Of a DNA stretch of 64,000 nucleotides, positions 16,645-25,717 are shown one piece after another. The notes beneath the pieces are model-generated. The model searched no databases, was not told the origin of the DNA, and saw only the letters and a program-made list of their open reading frames with translations. The stretch's first letter is position 1. Every line of letters begins with the position of its first letter. The stretch comes from Pseudomonas nitroreducens NBRC 12694 (GTDB taxonomy: Bacteria; Pseudomonadota; Gammaproteobacteria; Pseudomonadales; Pseudomonadaceae): contig NZ_BDAI01000017.1 of assembly GCF_002091755.1 (NCBI RefSeq), positions 1 to 64,000 of the forward strand. The letters run 5' to 3'. The position numbers and the translations under genes are program-made.

Positions 16645-18465
16645 TTAGACCTTGGCGCGCTCGTAGCGCTTGCGGTCGTTCTCGTTCAGCATCTTCTTGC
16701 GCAGACGGATCGACTTCGGCGTCACTTCCACCAGCTCGTCATCGGCGATGAATTCCAGCGCCTGCTCGAGGGTGAAGCGGATCGGCGGAACCAGGGCGAT
16801 GACTTCGTCCTTGCCCGAAGCGCGCATGTTGTCGAGCTTCTTGCCTTTGGTGGGGTTGATCACCAGGTCGTTGTCGCGGCTGTTGATGCCGGCCAGCTGG
16901 CCTTCGTAGATCTCGTCGCCTGGGCCGAGGAACAGCTTGCCGCGGCTCTGCAGGGTTTCCAGCGAGTAGGTCAGCGCGGTGCCGGTGGCCATGGAGACCA
17001 GTACGCCGTTCTGACGGTTGGTCACTTCGCCGGCCTTGATCGGGCCGTAGTGGCTGAAGGTCGAGGTCAGGATGCCGGTGCCCGAGGTCAGGGTCAGGAA
17101 GTTGTTACGGAAGCCGATCAGGCCACGCGCCGGGATGGTGTATTCCAGGCGCACGCGACCCTTGCCGTCGGGGATCATGTTGGTCAGATCGCCCTTGCGC
17201 AGGCCCATCTGCTCCATCACCGAGCCCTGGTGCTGCTCTTCGATGTCGATGGTGACGTTCTCGTAAGGCTCCTGCTTCTCGCCTTCGGCGGTCTCGATGA
17301 TGACCACTTCCGGACGGCCTACGGCCAGCTCGAAGCCTTCACGACGCATGGTTTCGATCAGTACCGAGAGGTGCAGTTCGCCACGGCCGGAGACCTTGAA
17401 CTTCTCCGGGGAGTCGCCTTGCTCGACGCGCAGGGCCACGTTGTGCAGCAGTTCCTTGTCCAGACGGTCCTTGATGTTGCGGCTGGTGACGAACTTGCCT
17501 TCCTTGCCGGCGAACGGCGAGTCGTTGACCTGGAAGGTCATGCTCACGGTCGGCTGGTCGACGGTCAGCGGCGGGCGCGCTTCGACGTTCTGCGGGTCGC
17601 ACAGGGTGTCGGAGATGTACAGCTCGTCCATGCCCGAGACGCAGACGATGTCACCGGCCTCGGCTTCAGCGACTTCGATGCGCTGCAGGCCCGAGTGGCC
17701 CATGATCTTCAGGATACGGCCGTTGCGCTTGGTGCCGTCGTCGCTGATGGCCACGACCGGGGTGTTGGTCTTGACCTTGCCGCGAGCGATACGGCCGATG
17801 CCGATCACGCCGAGGAAGCTGTTGTAGTCCAGCTGGGAGATCTGCATCTGGAACGGACCGTCGACGTCGACTTTCGGCGCCGGGACGTGGTCGATGATCG
17901 CCTGGAACAGCGCGTCCATGTTGTCGTCCATCTTCTCGTGGTCCATGCCGGCGATGCCGTTCAGGGCACTGGCATAGACGATCGGGAAGTCCAGTTGCTC
18001 GTCGGTGGCGCCGAGGTTGTCGAACAGGTCGAAGATCTGGTCGATAACCCAGTCAGGACGCGCGCCCGGACGGTCGATCTTGTTCACCACAACGATCGGA
18101 CGCAGGCCGGCCTTGAACGCCTTCTGGGTCACGAAGCGGGTCTGCGGCATGGGGCCGTCCTGGGCGTCGACCACCAGCAGTACGGAGTCGACCATGGACA
18201 TCACGCGCTCAACCTCGCCACCGAAGTCGGCGTGGCCGGGGGTGTCGACGATGTTGATGCTGTAGTCGTTCCATTTCAGGGCGGTGTTCTTCGCCAGGAT
18301 GGTAATGCCACGCTCTTTTTCCTGGTCGTTGGAGTCCATCACGCGCTCGTTTTCCGCTTCTTTGCGGTCGAGGGTGCCGGACAGGCGCAGGAGCTTGTCT
18401 ACGAGGGTGGTCTTGCCATGGTCGACGTGGGCGATGATGGCGATGTTGCGCAGTTTTTCGATCAC
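16645..18465 (-). CDS. typA: Translational GTPase TypA/BipA
   Basis: A ribosome-associated GTPase of 606 residues, the usual length. G1 is AHVDHGKTT (residues 12-20), G3 is DTPGHADFG, G4 is NKIDRP; EF-G-like domains and the TypA-specific C-terminal domain (GPGDEIYEGQLAG to the basic tail) follow. TypA helps 50S subunit assembly at low temperature and under stress, and affects virulence traits. Monocistronic, with its own terminator downstream. Confidence 0.97.
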   Translation of the reverse strand: MIEKLRNIAIIAHVDHGKTTLVDKLLRLSGTLDRKEAENERVMDSNDQEKERGITILAKNTALKWNDYSINIVDTPGHADFGGEVERVMSMVDSVLLVVDAQDGPMPQTRFVTQKAFKAGLRPIVVVNKIDRPGARPDWVIDQIFDLFDNLGATDEQLDFPIVYASALNGIAGMDHEKMDDNMDALFQAIIDHVPAPKVDVDGPFQMQISQLDYNSFLGVIGIGRIARGKVKTNTPVVAISDDGTKRNGRILKIMGHSGLQRIEVAEAEAGDIVCVSGMDELYISDTLCDPQNVEARPPLTVDQPTVSMTFQVNDSPFAGKEGKFVTSRNIKDRLDKELLHNVALRVEQGDSPEKFKVSGRGELHLSVLIETMRREGFELAVGRPEVVIIETAEGEKQEPYENVTIDIEEQHQGSVMEQMGLRKGDLTNMIPDGKGRVRLEYTIPARGLIGFRNNFLTLTSGTGILTSTFSHYGPIKAGEVTNRQNGVLVSMATGTALTYSLETLQSRGKLFLGPGDEIYEGQLAGINSRDNDLVINPTKGKKLDNMRASGKDEVIALVPPIRFTLEQALEFIADDELVEVTPKSIRLRKKMLNENDRKRYERAKV

Positions 18466-18635
18466 AGTGTCAGTCTCGATAGTGAATCTTCGGCTGCCGT
18501 TTTCGGCAGCGGGGGCCGGGCCGTGGCGCGGCGGTGCAAAAGGTCAGGGCGTGAGCCTACGCACCCAATGTGTCGGGAGGTCGGTGGCGGATACTGCCGC
18601 CGAACAGTCCGGGCTGGCGGCGTTGGTCCGCACCT

Positions 18636-20090
18636 TTATTGCGGACGGTAAACACGCACATTGGTGTGCCCTTCGTTGACCAGGTGGTGGGCGTGCAGGC
18701 GGCTCATGACGCCCTTGTCGCAATACAGGAGGTACTGGCGGTTGGGGTCCAGTTCCTTGAACTTGCTGTTGATGGCGTAGAACGGCATCGGCAGGACTTC
18801 GATGCCCTCGATGGCCAGCGGTTCATCTTCCTGGGCATCCGGGTGACGGATGTCGATGACTATCTGGCCGGCCAACACTTCGTCGACCATCTCCACCGGC
18901 AGGTCCTTGCCGAGTTCGTCGATCACGCGGTCGACGGTCATCTGGGTGGAGCGTTCCAGGGCGCGGTCGAGCACGGCCATGTCGAACTTGGTTTCTTCGT
19001 AGTCGACGCGCTGCGGCTTGGCCTGGGTGGTCGGGTTCACCGAGATCACACCACAGTACTCGGGCATGTGCTTGGCGAACTCGGCGGTGCCGATCTTCGT
19101 CGCGGTATCGATGATGTCCTGCTTGTGGCTGACGATCAGCGGGCGCAGCACCAGGGTGTCGGTCACCCGGTCGATCACCGAGAGGTTCGGCAGAGTCTGG
19201 CTGGACACCTGGGAAATCGCCTCGCCGGTCACCAGCGCGTCGATCTCCAGGCGCTCGGCCACGCGGCTCGCGGCGCGCAGCATCATGCGCTTCAAGGTCA
19301 CGCCCATGTAGCTGTCGTCGACCTTGGTGAGAATCTCGCCGACCACTTCCTCGAAAGGCACGCTGACGAACAGCACGCGCTGGGAGCTGCCGTACTTCTG
19401 CCACAGGTAGTGCGCGACTTCCATCACGCCCAGTTCGTGGGCACGGCCGCCGAGATTGAAGAACACGAAGTGGCTGATCATGCCGCGGCGCATCATCTGG
19501 TAGGCCGCCACGGTGGAGTCGAAGCCGCCGGACATCAGCACCAGCACCTGCTCCAGCGCGCCCAGCGGATAGCCGCCCAGGCCCTCGTGCTGAGCGTGGA
19601 TGACATAGAGGCGGTCGTGGCGGATTTCCACGCGCACTTCCACTTCCGGGTTCTTCAGCGATACGCCCGCCGCACCGCAGTGCTGGCGCAGGCCGCCGCC
19701 GACATAACGCTCCACATCTATAGAGGTGAAGGGATGCTTGCCGGCGCGCTTGCAGCGCATGGAGAACACTTTGCCCAGCAGCTTGTCGCCGAAGTGCTGT
19801 TTGCACTTCTCGAGGATGTCGTCGAAATCGCCCAGCGGGTACTCATGCACTTCCAGGAAGTGGCCGATGCCCGGCGTGCAGGTCAGCCGCTCGATCATCT
19901 CGCGCAGGGCCTTGGGGTCGGTGACCCTGGTCTCGACCTCGAGGTTGTCCCACTCGCCTTCGACCATCAGCTCGGGGTCGAGGTCGCGGAGCACCGTGCG
20001 AATGTTCTTCGCCAGTTGCCGGATGAAGCGCTTGCGCACCGGCCGGCTCTTGATGGTGATTTCCTGGAAGACCTTGACGATGAGTTTCAT
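18636..20090 (-). CDS. thiI: tRNA 4-thiouridine synthase ThiI with rhodanese domain
   Basis: A 484-residue enzyme. The N-terminal ferredoxin-like and THUMP domains (about 1-165) bind tRNA, the PP-loop ATPase carries SGGFDS near residue 183, and a C-terminal rhodanese domain (about 400-484) holds the active-site Cys in LLYCDKG. It makes s4U8 in tRNA and, in enterics, also supplies sulfur for thiamine. ATG 20090 gives the family start MKLIVKVFQEITIKSRPVR; the open frame to 20261 runs into the glnA regulatory region. Confidence 0.96.
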   Translation of the reverse strand: MKLIVKVFQEITIKSRPVRKRFIRQLAKNIRTVLRDLDPELMVEGEWDNLEVETRVTDPKALREMIERLTCTPGIGHFLEVHEYPLGDFDDILEKCKQHFGDKLLGKVFSMRCKRAGKHPFTSIDVERYVGGGLRQHCGAAGVSLKNPEVEVRVEIRHDRLYVIHAQHEGLGGYPLGALEQVLVLMSGGFDSTVAAYQMMRRGMISHFVFFNLGGRAHELGVMEVAHYLWQKYGSSQRVLFVSVPFEEVVGEILTKVDDSYMGVTLKRMMLRAASRVAERLEIDALVTGEAISQVSSQTLPNLSVIDRVTDTLVLRPLIVSHKQDIIDTATKIGTAEFAKHMPEYCGVISVNPTTQAKPQRVDYEETKFDMAVLDRALERSTQMTVDRVIDELGKDLPVEMVDEVLAGQIVIDIRHPDAQEDEPLAIEGIEVLPMPFYAINSKFKELDPNRQYLLYCDKGVMSRLHAHHLVNEGHTNVRVYRPQ

Positions 20091-20186
20091 GCGAATCGGG
20101 CGATTGCCATGGGACTGAAAAAAAGGGGCGGAATTATATCCGAAATTGCTCAAGACTTGAGCAGAAATCAGAGACTTTCTTTTTTG

Positions 20187-20203
20187 TGCACCAAAATGGA
20201 CTT
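20187..20203. promoter_or_regulatory. NtrC-type site 1 upstream of glnA
   Basis: TGCACCAAAATGGACTT has a perfect TGCACCA left half and a weak right half. It lies about 120 nt upstream of the sigma-54 promoter, a normal enhancer distance. Confidence 0.5.
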
Positions 20204-20204
20204 G

Positions 20205-20221
20205 TGCACCACCATGGAGCA
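20205..20221. promoter_or_regulatory. NtrC-type site 2 upstream of glnA
   Basis: TGCACCACCATGGAGCA matches the NtrC palindrome TGCACCA-N3-TGGTGCA with one mismatch. It starts 18 bp after site 1, giving two sites in tandem. Confidence 0.7.
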
Positions 20222-20306
20222 CCAAAGCAGTGCAGAGAAACGGCGCAGTTCGCCGCAACACCCGCCACAGCCCGCATTTTCAGGGGCCCTGCCCGTTTAC
20301 GGGCAC

Positions 20307-20322
20307 TGGCACGCAACTTGCT
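20307..20322 (+). promoter_or_regulatory. Sigma-54 promoter of glnA
   Basis: TGGCACGCAACTTGCT matches TGGCACG-N4-TTGCT exactly. The expected start is near 20333, about 90 nt before the glnA ATG. Confidence 0.92.
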
Positions 20323-20422
20323 CTCTTGTGAGGCAGGTTGCCCTGGCGGAGTATTCCGGCCGGCATCACCCGATACTGGGGCACGAAAAAGCTCCCAGCT
20401 CTAATCCCTCCTGGAGGACAGC

Positions 20423-21832
20423 ATGTCGTACAAGTCGCAACAACTGATCAAAGATCATGACGTGAAGTGGGTTGACCTGCGCTTCACCGATACCAAAGGC
20501 AAGCAGCAGCACGTCACCATGCCCGCCCGCGACGCCCTGGACGATGAATTCTTCGAAGCCGGCAAGATGTTCGACGGTTCCTCCATCGCTGGTTGGAAAG
20601 GCATCGAAGCCTCCGACATGATCCTGCTCCCGGACGACAGCACCGCCGTGCTCGACCCGTTCACCGAAGAGCCGACGCTGATCCTGGTCTGCGACATCAT
20701 CGAGCCGAGCACCATGCAGGGCTATGAGCGCGACCCGCGCAACATCGCCAAGCGCGCCGAGGAATACCTGAAGTCCACCGGTATCGGCGACACCGTCTTC
20801 GTCGGCCCGGAGCCGGAGTTCTTCATCTTCGACGAAGTGAAGTTCAAGTCCGACATCTCCGGCTCGATGTTCAAGATCTTCTCCGAGCAGGCTTCCTGGA
20901 ACACCGACGCCGACATCGAGACCGGCAACAAAGGTCACCGTCCGGGCGTTAAAGGCGGCTACTTCCCGGTACCGCCGGTCGACCACGACCACGAAATCCG
21001 TACCGCCATGTGCAACGCTCTGGAAGAAATGGGCCTGACCGTGGAAGTTCACCACCACGAAGTGGCCACCGCCGGCCAGAACGAGATCGGTGTGAAGTTC
21101 AACACCCTCGTTGCCAAGGCTGACGAAGTGCAGACCCTGAAGTACTGCATCCACAACGTGGCCGACGCCTACGGCAAGACCGTGACCTTCATGCCGAAGC
21201 CGCTGTACGGCGACAACGGCTCGGGCATGCACGTGCACATGTCCATCTCCAAGGATGGCAAGAACACCTTCGCGGGCGAAGGCTATGCCGGCCTGTCCGA
21301 CACCGCCCTGTACTTCATCGGCGGCATCATCAAGCACGGCAAGGCCCTGAACGGCTTCACCAACCCGGCCACCAACTCCTACAAGCGTCTGGTTCCGGGC
21401 TTCGAAGCCCCGGTCATGCTGGCCTACTCGGCCCGTAACCGTTCCGCCTCGATCCGCATCCCGTACGTTTCCAGCCCGAAAGCCCGCCGCATCGAAGCGC
21501 GCTTCCCGGACCCGGCTGCCAACCCCTACCTGTGCTTCGCCGCTCTGCTGATGGCCGGCCTGGACGGCATCCAGAACAAGATTCACCCCGGCGATGCCGC
21601 CGACAAGAACCTGTACGACCTGCCGCCGGAAGAGGCGAAGGAAATCCCGCAGGTGTGCGGCAGCCTGAAAGAGGCGCTGGAAGAACTCGACAAGGGCCGT
21701 GCGTTCCTGACCAAGGGCGGCGTGTTCACCGACGAGTTCATCGATGCCTACATCGAGCTGAAGTCGGAAGAAGAAATCAAGGTGCGTACCTTCGTGCACC
21801 CGCTGGAATACGACCTGTACTACAGCGTCTGA
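20423..21832 (+). CDS. glnA: Glutamine synthetase, type I
   Basis: A 469-residue GSI-beta enzyme: glutamate, ammonia and ATP to glutamine. MFDGSSIAGW, EPEFFIFDEV, the GQNEIGVKFN metal-binding segment and NGSGMHVHMS are the family blocks. The adenylylation Tyr is seen in NLYDLPPEE. The ribosome site GGAGGA is strong. Transcription should depend on NtrC-P and sigma-54 from the sites upstream, so it rises under nitrogen limitation. A clean terminator follows. Confidence 0.98.
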   Translation: MSYKSQQLIKDHDVKWVDLRFTDTKGKQQHVTMPARDALDDEFFEAGKMFDGSSIAGWKGIEASDMILLPDDSTAVLDPFTEEPTLILVCDIIEPSTMQGYERDPRNIAKRAEEYLKSTGIGDTVFVGPEPEFFIFDEVKFKSDISGSMFKIFSEQASWNTDADIETGNKGHRPGVKGGYFPVPPVDHDHEIRTAMCNALEEMGLTVEVHHHEVATAGQNEIGVKFNTLVAKADEVQTLKYCIHNVADAYGKTVTFMPKPLYGDNGSGMHVHMSISKDGKNTFAGEGYAGLSDTALYFIGGIIKHGKALNGFTNPATNSYKRLVPGFEAPVMLAYSARNRSASIRIPYVSSPKARRIEARFPDPAANPYLCFAALLMAGLDGIQNKIHPGDAADKNLYDLPPEEAKEIPQVCGSLKEALEELDKGRAFLTKGGVFTDEFIDAYIELKSEEEIKVRTFVHPLEYDLYYSV

Positions 21833-21863
21833 TCCACGAATACCTATAAATAGCGACAGCATT

Positions 21864-21890
21864 AAGGCCTCCTTCGGGAGGCCTTTTTTA
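21864..21890 (+). terminator. Terminator of glnA
   Basis: AAGGCCTCC-TTC-GGGAGGCCTTTTTT: stem plus T run. Confidence 0.92.
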
Positions 21891-21921
21891 TGCCTGCAGA
21901 AAAACGCCGCAGCTCATCCCC

Positions 21922-21990
21922 GCAGGAGCGAGCCTGCTCGCGAACCGCCTGGCACTGATCTGATCGCGAGCAGGCCCCTTTCTGCAACGG
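21922..21990. repeat. Degenerate REP palindrome pair
   Basis: GCAGGAGCGAGCCTGCTCGCGAA with a partial inverted copy TCGCGAGCAGGCCC. Related to the 6292 doublet but diverged. Confidence 0.7.
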
Positions 21991-21999
21991 GAGGCCGGG

Positions 22000-24201
22000 T
22001 CAGATACCACCGTCCGCCGGCACGCCCTGTTCCTCGTCGTCCTCGCGGCGCGATTTGCGCATGCGCGAAAGCTGCACGTTCAGGCGCGGCATGGAGAGCT
22101 CCAGCCCGGCCTTGTCGAGCTTCTGCCGCAGGCGCAGGTTGAACGCCCGCTGTACTTCCCACTGGCGGATCGGCGCGGTCTTGAAGCGGAAGCGCAGGAT
22201 CGCCTGGCCGGCATCGAAGCTCTCGATACCCTGGATTTCCAGTGGCGACCAGATGGCGCGGTTGATGGTGCGGTCGGTGCGCAGCTCGCCGGAGACTTCC
22301 TTGACCAGCGCCAGCGCGTCGTCGATCGGCATGCTCGCCGGCACCGGCCAGCGGAACATGGCGTAGCCGAACTGGCGCGAGTAGTTCTTGATGCTCTTGA
22401 TCTCGCTGAACGGGATGGTGTGCACCACGCCGTCCAGGTCGCGCAGGCGCACGGTGCGGATGGTCAGGCCCTCCACCGTGCCGAGGTGGCCGCCGACGTC
22501 GACGTAGTCGTCGATGGACAGCGAGTCCTCGATGATGATGAACAGGCCGGTGATCAAATCCGCCACCAGCGATTGCGCGCCGAAACCGATGGCCAGGCCG
22601 ATCACACCGGCACCGGCGAGCAGCGGCGTGACGTTCATGCCCATGTTGGCCAGGGCGACGATCAGGGCGATCACCGCGATAGTCACGAACAGTACGTTGC
22701 GGATCAGCGGCAGCATGGTCAGGGCGCGGGCATTGGCGCTCTTCTTGCCGCCCAGTCCGAGGCTGTGCTGCACGGCGGTGTCCGTGAGGATCCAGACCAG
22801 CCAGGCGACCAGCAGGGTGGTGCCGAAGCTGAACAGCTTGAGGCTGATCTGCGAGCCGTCGCCCTCGGCGAAGCGGATCAGCGACATGCCCCAGACGCGC
22901 AGGCCGATCTCCAGGAAGAACAGCAGGCTGGCGATGTGCAGCAGCGTGTAGCCGAAGCTCTGCAATTGCTCGATGTAGGGCGCATGGCGACGCGCACCGC
23001 GCCGGGCAGAGCGCTGGTGCGCGCGACGGATCAGGCCGTTGACGGTCATCGCCACCACCGCCACGACGGCGCAGACCAGGGCCCGGCGCAGTGCGTAGCT
23101 GCTGTCGCCGGCAGTAACGATGGTGGCGAACAGCGAAATGCCCACCAGCACCAGCACCGGCAGGAACCAGATCGAGCCGATCAGCTCGACCAGGTCGCTC
23201 AGGCCGCGGCGCTTGAGCCGGCGTTCCAGCGGCTGGTTGCGGATCAGGTGTGCGATGGGGCGGCGGAACTGCAGGACGAACAGCGCGGTGAGCAGCGCCG
23301 CGCAGATGTTCGCCACCGAACCGACGAAGAGCGAGATGTTCATGCCCAGGCTCTCGATGACGCGCGGGTCGTGCATCACCTCGCCCAGTGCGGCGAGGCT
23401 GCCGATCAGCCAGAGCGGACGGAAGGCCCGACGGCGCAGGATATCCAGCGCGCGCATGCGGTGCGGACCGCTGAGCAGCGACAGGGAGATCACGCAAAGG
23501 GCGGAGAACAGCGTGCCGCACACCAGGGTGTAAGCGATCACCATCGCCACCAGTTTGCCGAGCGAGCTGGGCAGGACAACCGACAGGTAGACGGTAATCA
23601 GGAAGGCGACCAGCCAGGGGCCCAGTTTGCGCAAGGCGAACAGCAGCAGGTCGCGGGTCTTGGGATGCTGTGGCAGCTCGTCTTCCAGGCCGAAGCGCTT
23701 GCGCATGCGCCCGGCGATCCAGCGCAGGCCGAGGGCGACGCAGGCCCAGATGAGGATGACCAGGGCAAAATCGAGGATCATCCCCGGCCATTCCGCCAGC
23801 GACGGCGTACGCACTTCCAGCTCGTAACCCGCCCCCTGGAACAGCTCGGCCCAGCGCACCATCGGGCTGTTGGCGCCTTCGAACTGCTTCTCCAGGCTGC
23901 CCAGGGTATCGCCGATCAGGCCGAGCACGCCGCCCTGTTCCTGTGCACCCTTCTGCGTCGCATCGCGCAGCTGCTTGAGTTTCTTCAGCAGATCGCCGCG
24001 CTGCTGGTCATTCTCCAGGGTCTTGATCACCTGGTTCAGCGACTGCTCCAGCTGGGCATCGCTGACCTTGGCCTCGCCACCGCCCGTCACCCCGGCCAGC
24101 GGCCCGGGTAGCGCCGCCAGCACAGGACCGGCGGCGGACAAGCCGAGGCCAAGGCAGCACAGCAGCAGCCACTGACGAAGCAGGTAACGAATCGAAATCA
24201 C
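22000..24201 (-). CDS. Large MscS-family mechanosensitive channel protein
   Basis: A 733-residue inner-membrane protein with a signal sequence (ISIRYLLRQWLLLCCLGLGLSA), a periplasmic helical region (about 40-135, KTLENDQQRGDLLKKLKQL), about ten hydrophobic helices (140-510) and a C-terminal MscS domain. The pore-lining helix is the Gly/Ala-rich LLAGAGVIGLAIGFGAQSLVADLI, followed by the beta domain (SIDDYVDVGGHLGTVEGLTIR). Such proteins open under hypo-osmotic shock. GTG 24201 is preferred because the longer frame reads through charged, non-family sequence. Convergent with glnA. Confidence 0.85.
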   Translation of the reverse strand: MISIRYLLRQWLLLCCLGLGLSAAGPVLAALPGPLAGVTGGGEAKVSDAQLEQSLNQVIKTLENDQQRGDLLKKLKQLRDATQKGAQEQGGVLGLIGDTLGSLEKQFEGANSPMVRWAELFQGAGYELEVRTPSLAEWPGMILDFALVILIWACVALGLRWIAGRMRKRFGLEDELPQHPKTRDLLLFALRKLGPWLVAFLITVYLSVVLPSSLGKLVAMVIAYTLVCGTLFSALCVISLSLLSGPHRMRALDILRRRAFRPLWLIGSLAALGEVMHDPRVIESLGMNISLFVGSVANICAALLTALFVLQFRRPIAHLIRNQPLERRLKRRGLSDLVELIGSIWFLPVLVLVGISLFATIVTAGDSSYALRRALVCAVVAVVAMTVNGLIRRAHQRSARRGARRHAPYIEQLQSFGYTLLHIASLLFFLEIGLRVWGMSLIRFAEGDGSQISLKLFSFGTTLLVAWLVWILTDTAVQHSLGLGGKKSANARALTMLPLIRNVLFVTIAVIALIVALANMGMNVTPLLAGAGVIGLAIGFGAQSLVADLITGLFIIIEDSLSIDDYVDVGGHLGTVEGLTIRTVRLRDLDGVVHTIPFSEIKSIKNYSRQFGYAMFRWPVPASMPIDDALALVKEVSGELRTDRTINRAIWSPLEIQGIESFDAGQAILRFRFKTAPIRQWEVQRAFNLRLRQKLDKAGLELSMPRLNVQLSRMRKSRREDDEEQGVPADGGI

Positions 24202-24401
24202 AGGCACACCCCACACCGATGGAAAATGACGCTCGCCCGCATCATACAGACGCGGGCGCCAGGCTCGGACCCGTCCCGCGCGGGAAAGGTCCTTCGACGA
24301 GCAGCAGCGCACAACGCGCGGCACCCTGCTGAAAGACAATAGGCAACTTGCCAGCCGCCGTCGGCGGTGCAAGGCTTGGCACGACCATCCGGAGATTCTT
24401 C

Positions 24402-24929
24402 ATGCGCCTGATCCTTACCGCCCTGCTGCTCGCCGCCGCATTGCCAGCCAGCGCGCAGATCTACAAGTACACCGACGCCAACGGCAAGACGGTGTTCACC
24501 AACCAGCCGCCGACCAACGTCGACGCCAAGCCCGTGGAATTGCCACCGACCAACACCGTCGGCCCGCAGGCTCCCATCGTCCCCGCCGTCAGCGGCAGCC
24601 AGAACCAGCCTGCCGGTGCCTATGCCATTCTCGCCCTGAGCAACCTGCCGAACGACGAAGCGCTGCGCCAGAACAACGGTACTTTCACGGTGAACGTCGT
24701 GGTGCAGCCGCCCCTGGCGCCGGATCATCAATTGCAGCTGTTGCTCGACGGCCAGCCCTACGGCGTCCCGACCAGCAGCACCAGCATCGGCCTGCAGAAC
24801 ATCGACCGTGGCGACCACACCCTGGCTGTCCAGGTGCTGCAGGGCAGCCGGGTGATCCAGGCCAGCAGTCCGGTGAGCTTCACCCTGCAACGCATCAGCA
24901 CCAACAGCCCTGCGCGCAAGGCCAACTGA
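24402..24929 (+). CDS. DUF4124 domain secreted protein (copy 1)
   Basis: A 175-residue exported protein: signal peptide ending PASAQ, then the DUF4124 block IYKYTDANGKTVFTNQPP (residues 21-38), a linker and a C-terminal beta domain (LQLLLDGQPYG, NIDRGDHTLAVQVLQG). Function unknown. Two codon-free bases separate it from copy 2, which has the same plan (DGKPVGDP, NNIDRGTHQLSVEI), so they arose by tandem duplication. GGAG precedes the ATG. Confidence 0.82.
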   Translation: MRLILTALLLAAALPASAQIYKYTDANGKTVFTNQPPTNVDAKPVELPPTNTVGPQAPIVPAVSGSQNQPAGAYAILALSNLPNDEALRQNNGTFTVNVVVQPPLAPDHQLQLLLDGQPYGVPTSSTSIGLQNIDRGDHTLAVQVLQGSRVIQASSPVSFTLQRISTNSPARKAN

Positions 24930-24931
24930 CG

Positions 24932-25510
24932 ATGCGTCATCTGCTGGTTTTCCTGCTCTCGGTACTGTTCTGCCTCTCGGCCAGCGCCGAGGTCTACACC
25001 TACATCGACAAGGACGGCAATCGCGTCTTCACCGACCAGCCACCGCGCGGCAACGCGCAGAAGCTGCAACTGGCGCCGACCAACTCCCAGCCCGGCTCGC
25101 CCAACGGCGTGCAGATGCCGCCGCCGCTCTACGCACCGGCCACTCCCGCGCTGCCGCCCGGCCCGCCGGCCTACCAGTTGCTGCGCATCATCGTGCCGGA
25201 GCCCGATGCCACCGTACGCGCCAATGACGGGGCCCTGATCGTTTCCGCCACCAGCGACCCAGCCCTGTTGCCCGGCCACCTCTACCGCCTGCTGCTGGAC
25301 GGCAAGCCGGTCGGCGACCCTGGCCGCAGCCCGGTCTTCCCGCTGAACAACATCGATCGCGGCACTCACCAGCTGTCGGTGGAAATCATCGACACCCTCG
25401 GGCGCACCATCGAGCAGACGCCCAACCAGCCCTTCCATATGTTCCGCGTTTCCGTGGCCGACTCGCTCGACCTCGACCGCAGCCAACCGTTCAGCGCCGA
25501 CCGTCGCTGA
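24932..25510 (+). CDS. DUF4124 domain secreted protein (copy 2)
   Basis: A 192-residue paralogue of the preceding gene: signal peptide ending LSASAE, DUF4124 block VYTYIDKDGNRVFTDQPPRG, a Pro-rich linker (PPPLYAPATPALPPGPP) and an Ig-like beta domain. Function unknown. It lies between copy 1 and the ntrB promoter region and is probably co-transcribed with copy 1. Confidence 0.82.
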   Translation: MRHLLVFLLSVLFCLSASAEVYTYIDKDGNRVFTDQPPRGNAQKLQLAPTNSQPGSPNGVQMPPPLYAPATPALPPGPPAYQLLRIIVPEPDATVRANDGALIVSATSDPALLPGHLYRLLLDGKPVGDPGRSPVFPLNNIDRGTHQLSVEIIDTLGRTIEQTPNQPFHMFRVSVADSLDLDRSQPFSADRR

Positions 25511-25534
25511 CGGCGGCGTGCGACCAGCCACAAA

Positions 25535-25551
25535 TGCACCATATCGGTGCA
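25535..25551. promoter_or_regulatory. NtrC operator upstream of ntrB
   Basis: TGCACCATATCGGTGCA is an almost perfect NtrC palindrome (only one position unpaired apart from the centre). It overlaps the -35 region of a probable sigma-70 promoter whose -10 is TATACT at 25570-25575. As with enteric glnLp, binding would repress ntrBC. Confidence 0.75.
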
Positions 25552-25717
25552 TATGCCTGCACCACTTTCTATACTCTCCCCATTTCGGGTCACTCCCGCT
25601 GAGCGGATTGGCCGCCTGCGCACCGCAAATCAGCGCGATGCCGCGAAATACGCGTCTTTTCAGGGCCTGGTTTGCTTCTTGCATTTTCCCGCACAGTCTT
25701 GGGACATCTCCTACGCC

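Larger units (their letters stand above)
20091..20422. other. Regulatory gap between thiI and glnA
   Basis: This 332-nt region contains two tandem NtrC-type sites, a near-perfect sigma-54 promoter and the glnA ribosome site GGAGGA (20413-20418). No gene is seen. The AT-rich part next to thiI (about 20120-20185) probably holds the thiI promoter. Confidence 0.7.

Noticed and set aside
17050..18651. 533-codon frame antisense to typA
   Set aside because: typA on the minus strand is an unmistakable GTPase; the antisense frame has no family features.
25547..25717. Upstream start for ntrB at 25547
   Set aside because: It would start inside the NtrC operator and add 57 residues with no family support; ATG 25718 gives the usual N-terminus.
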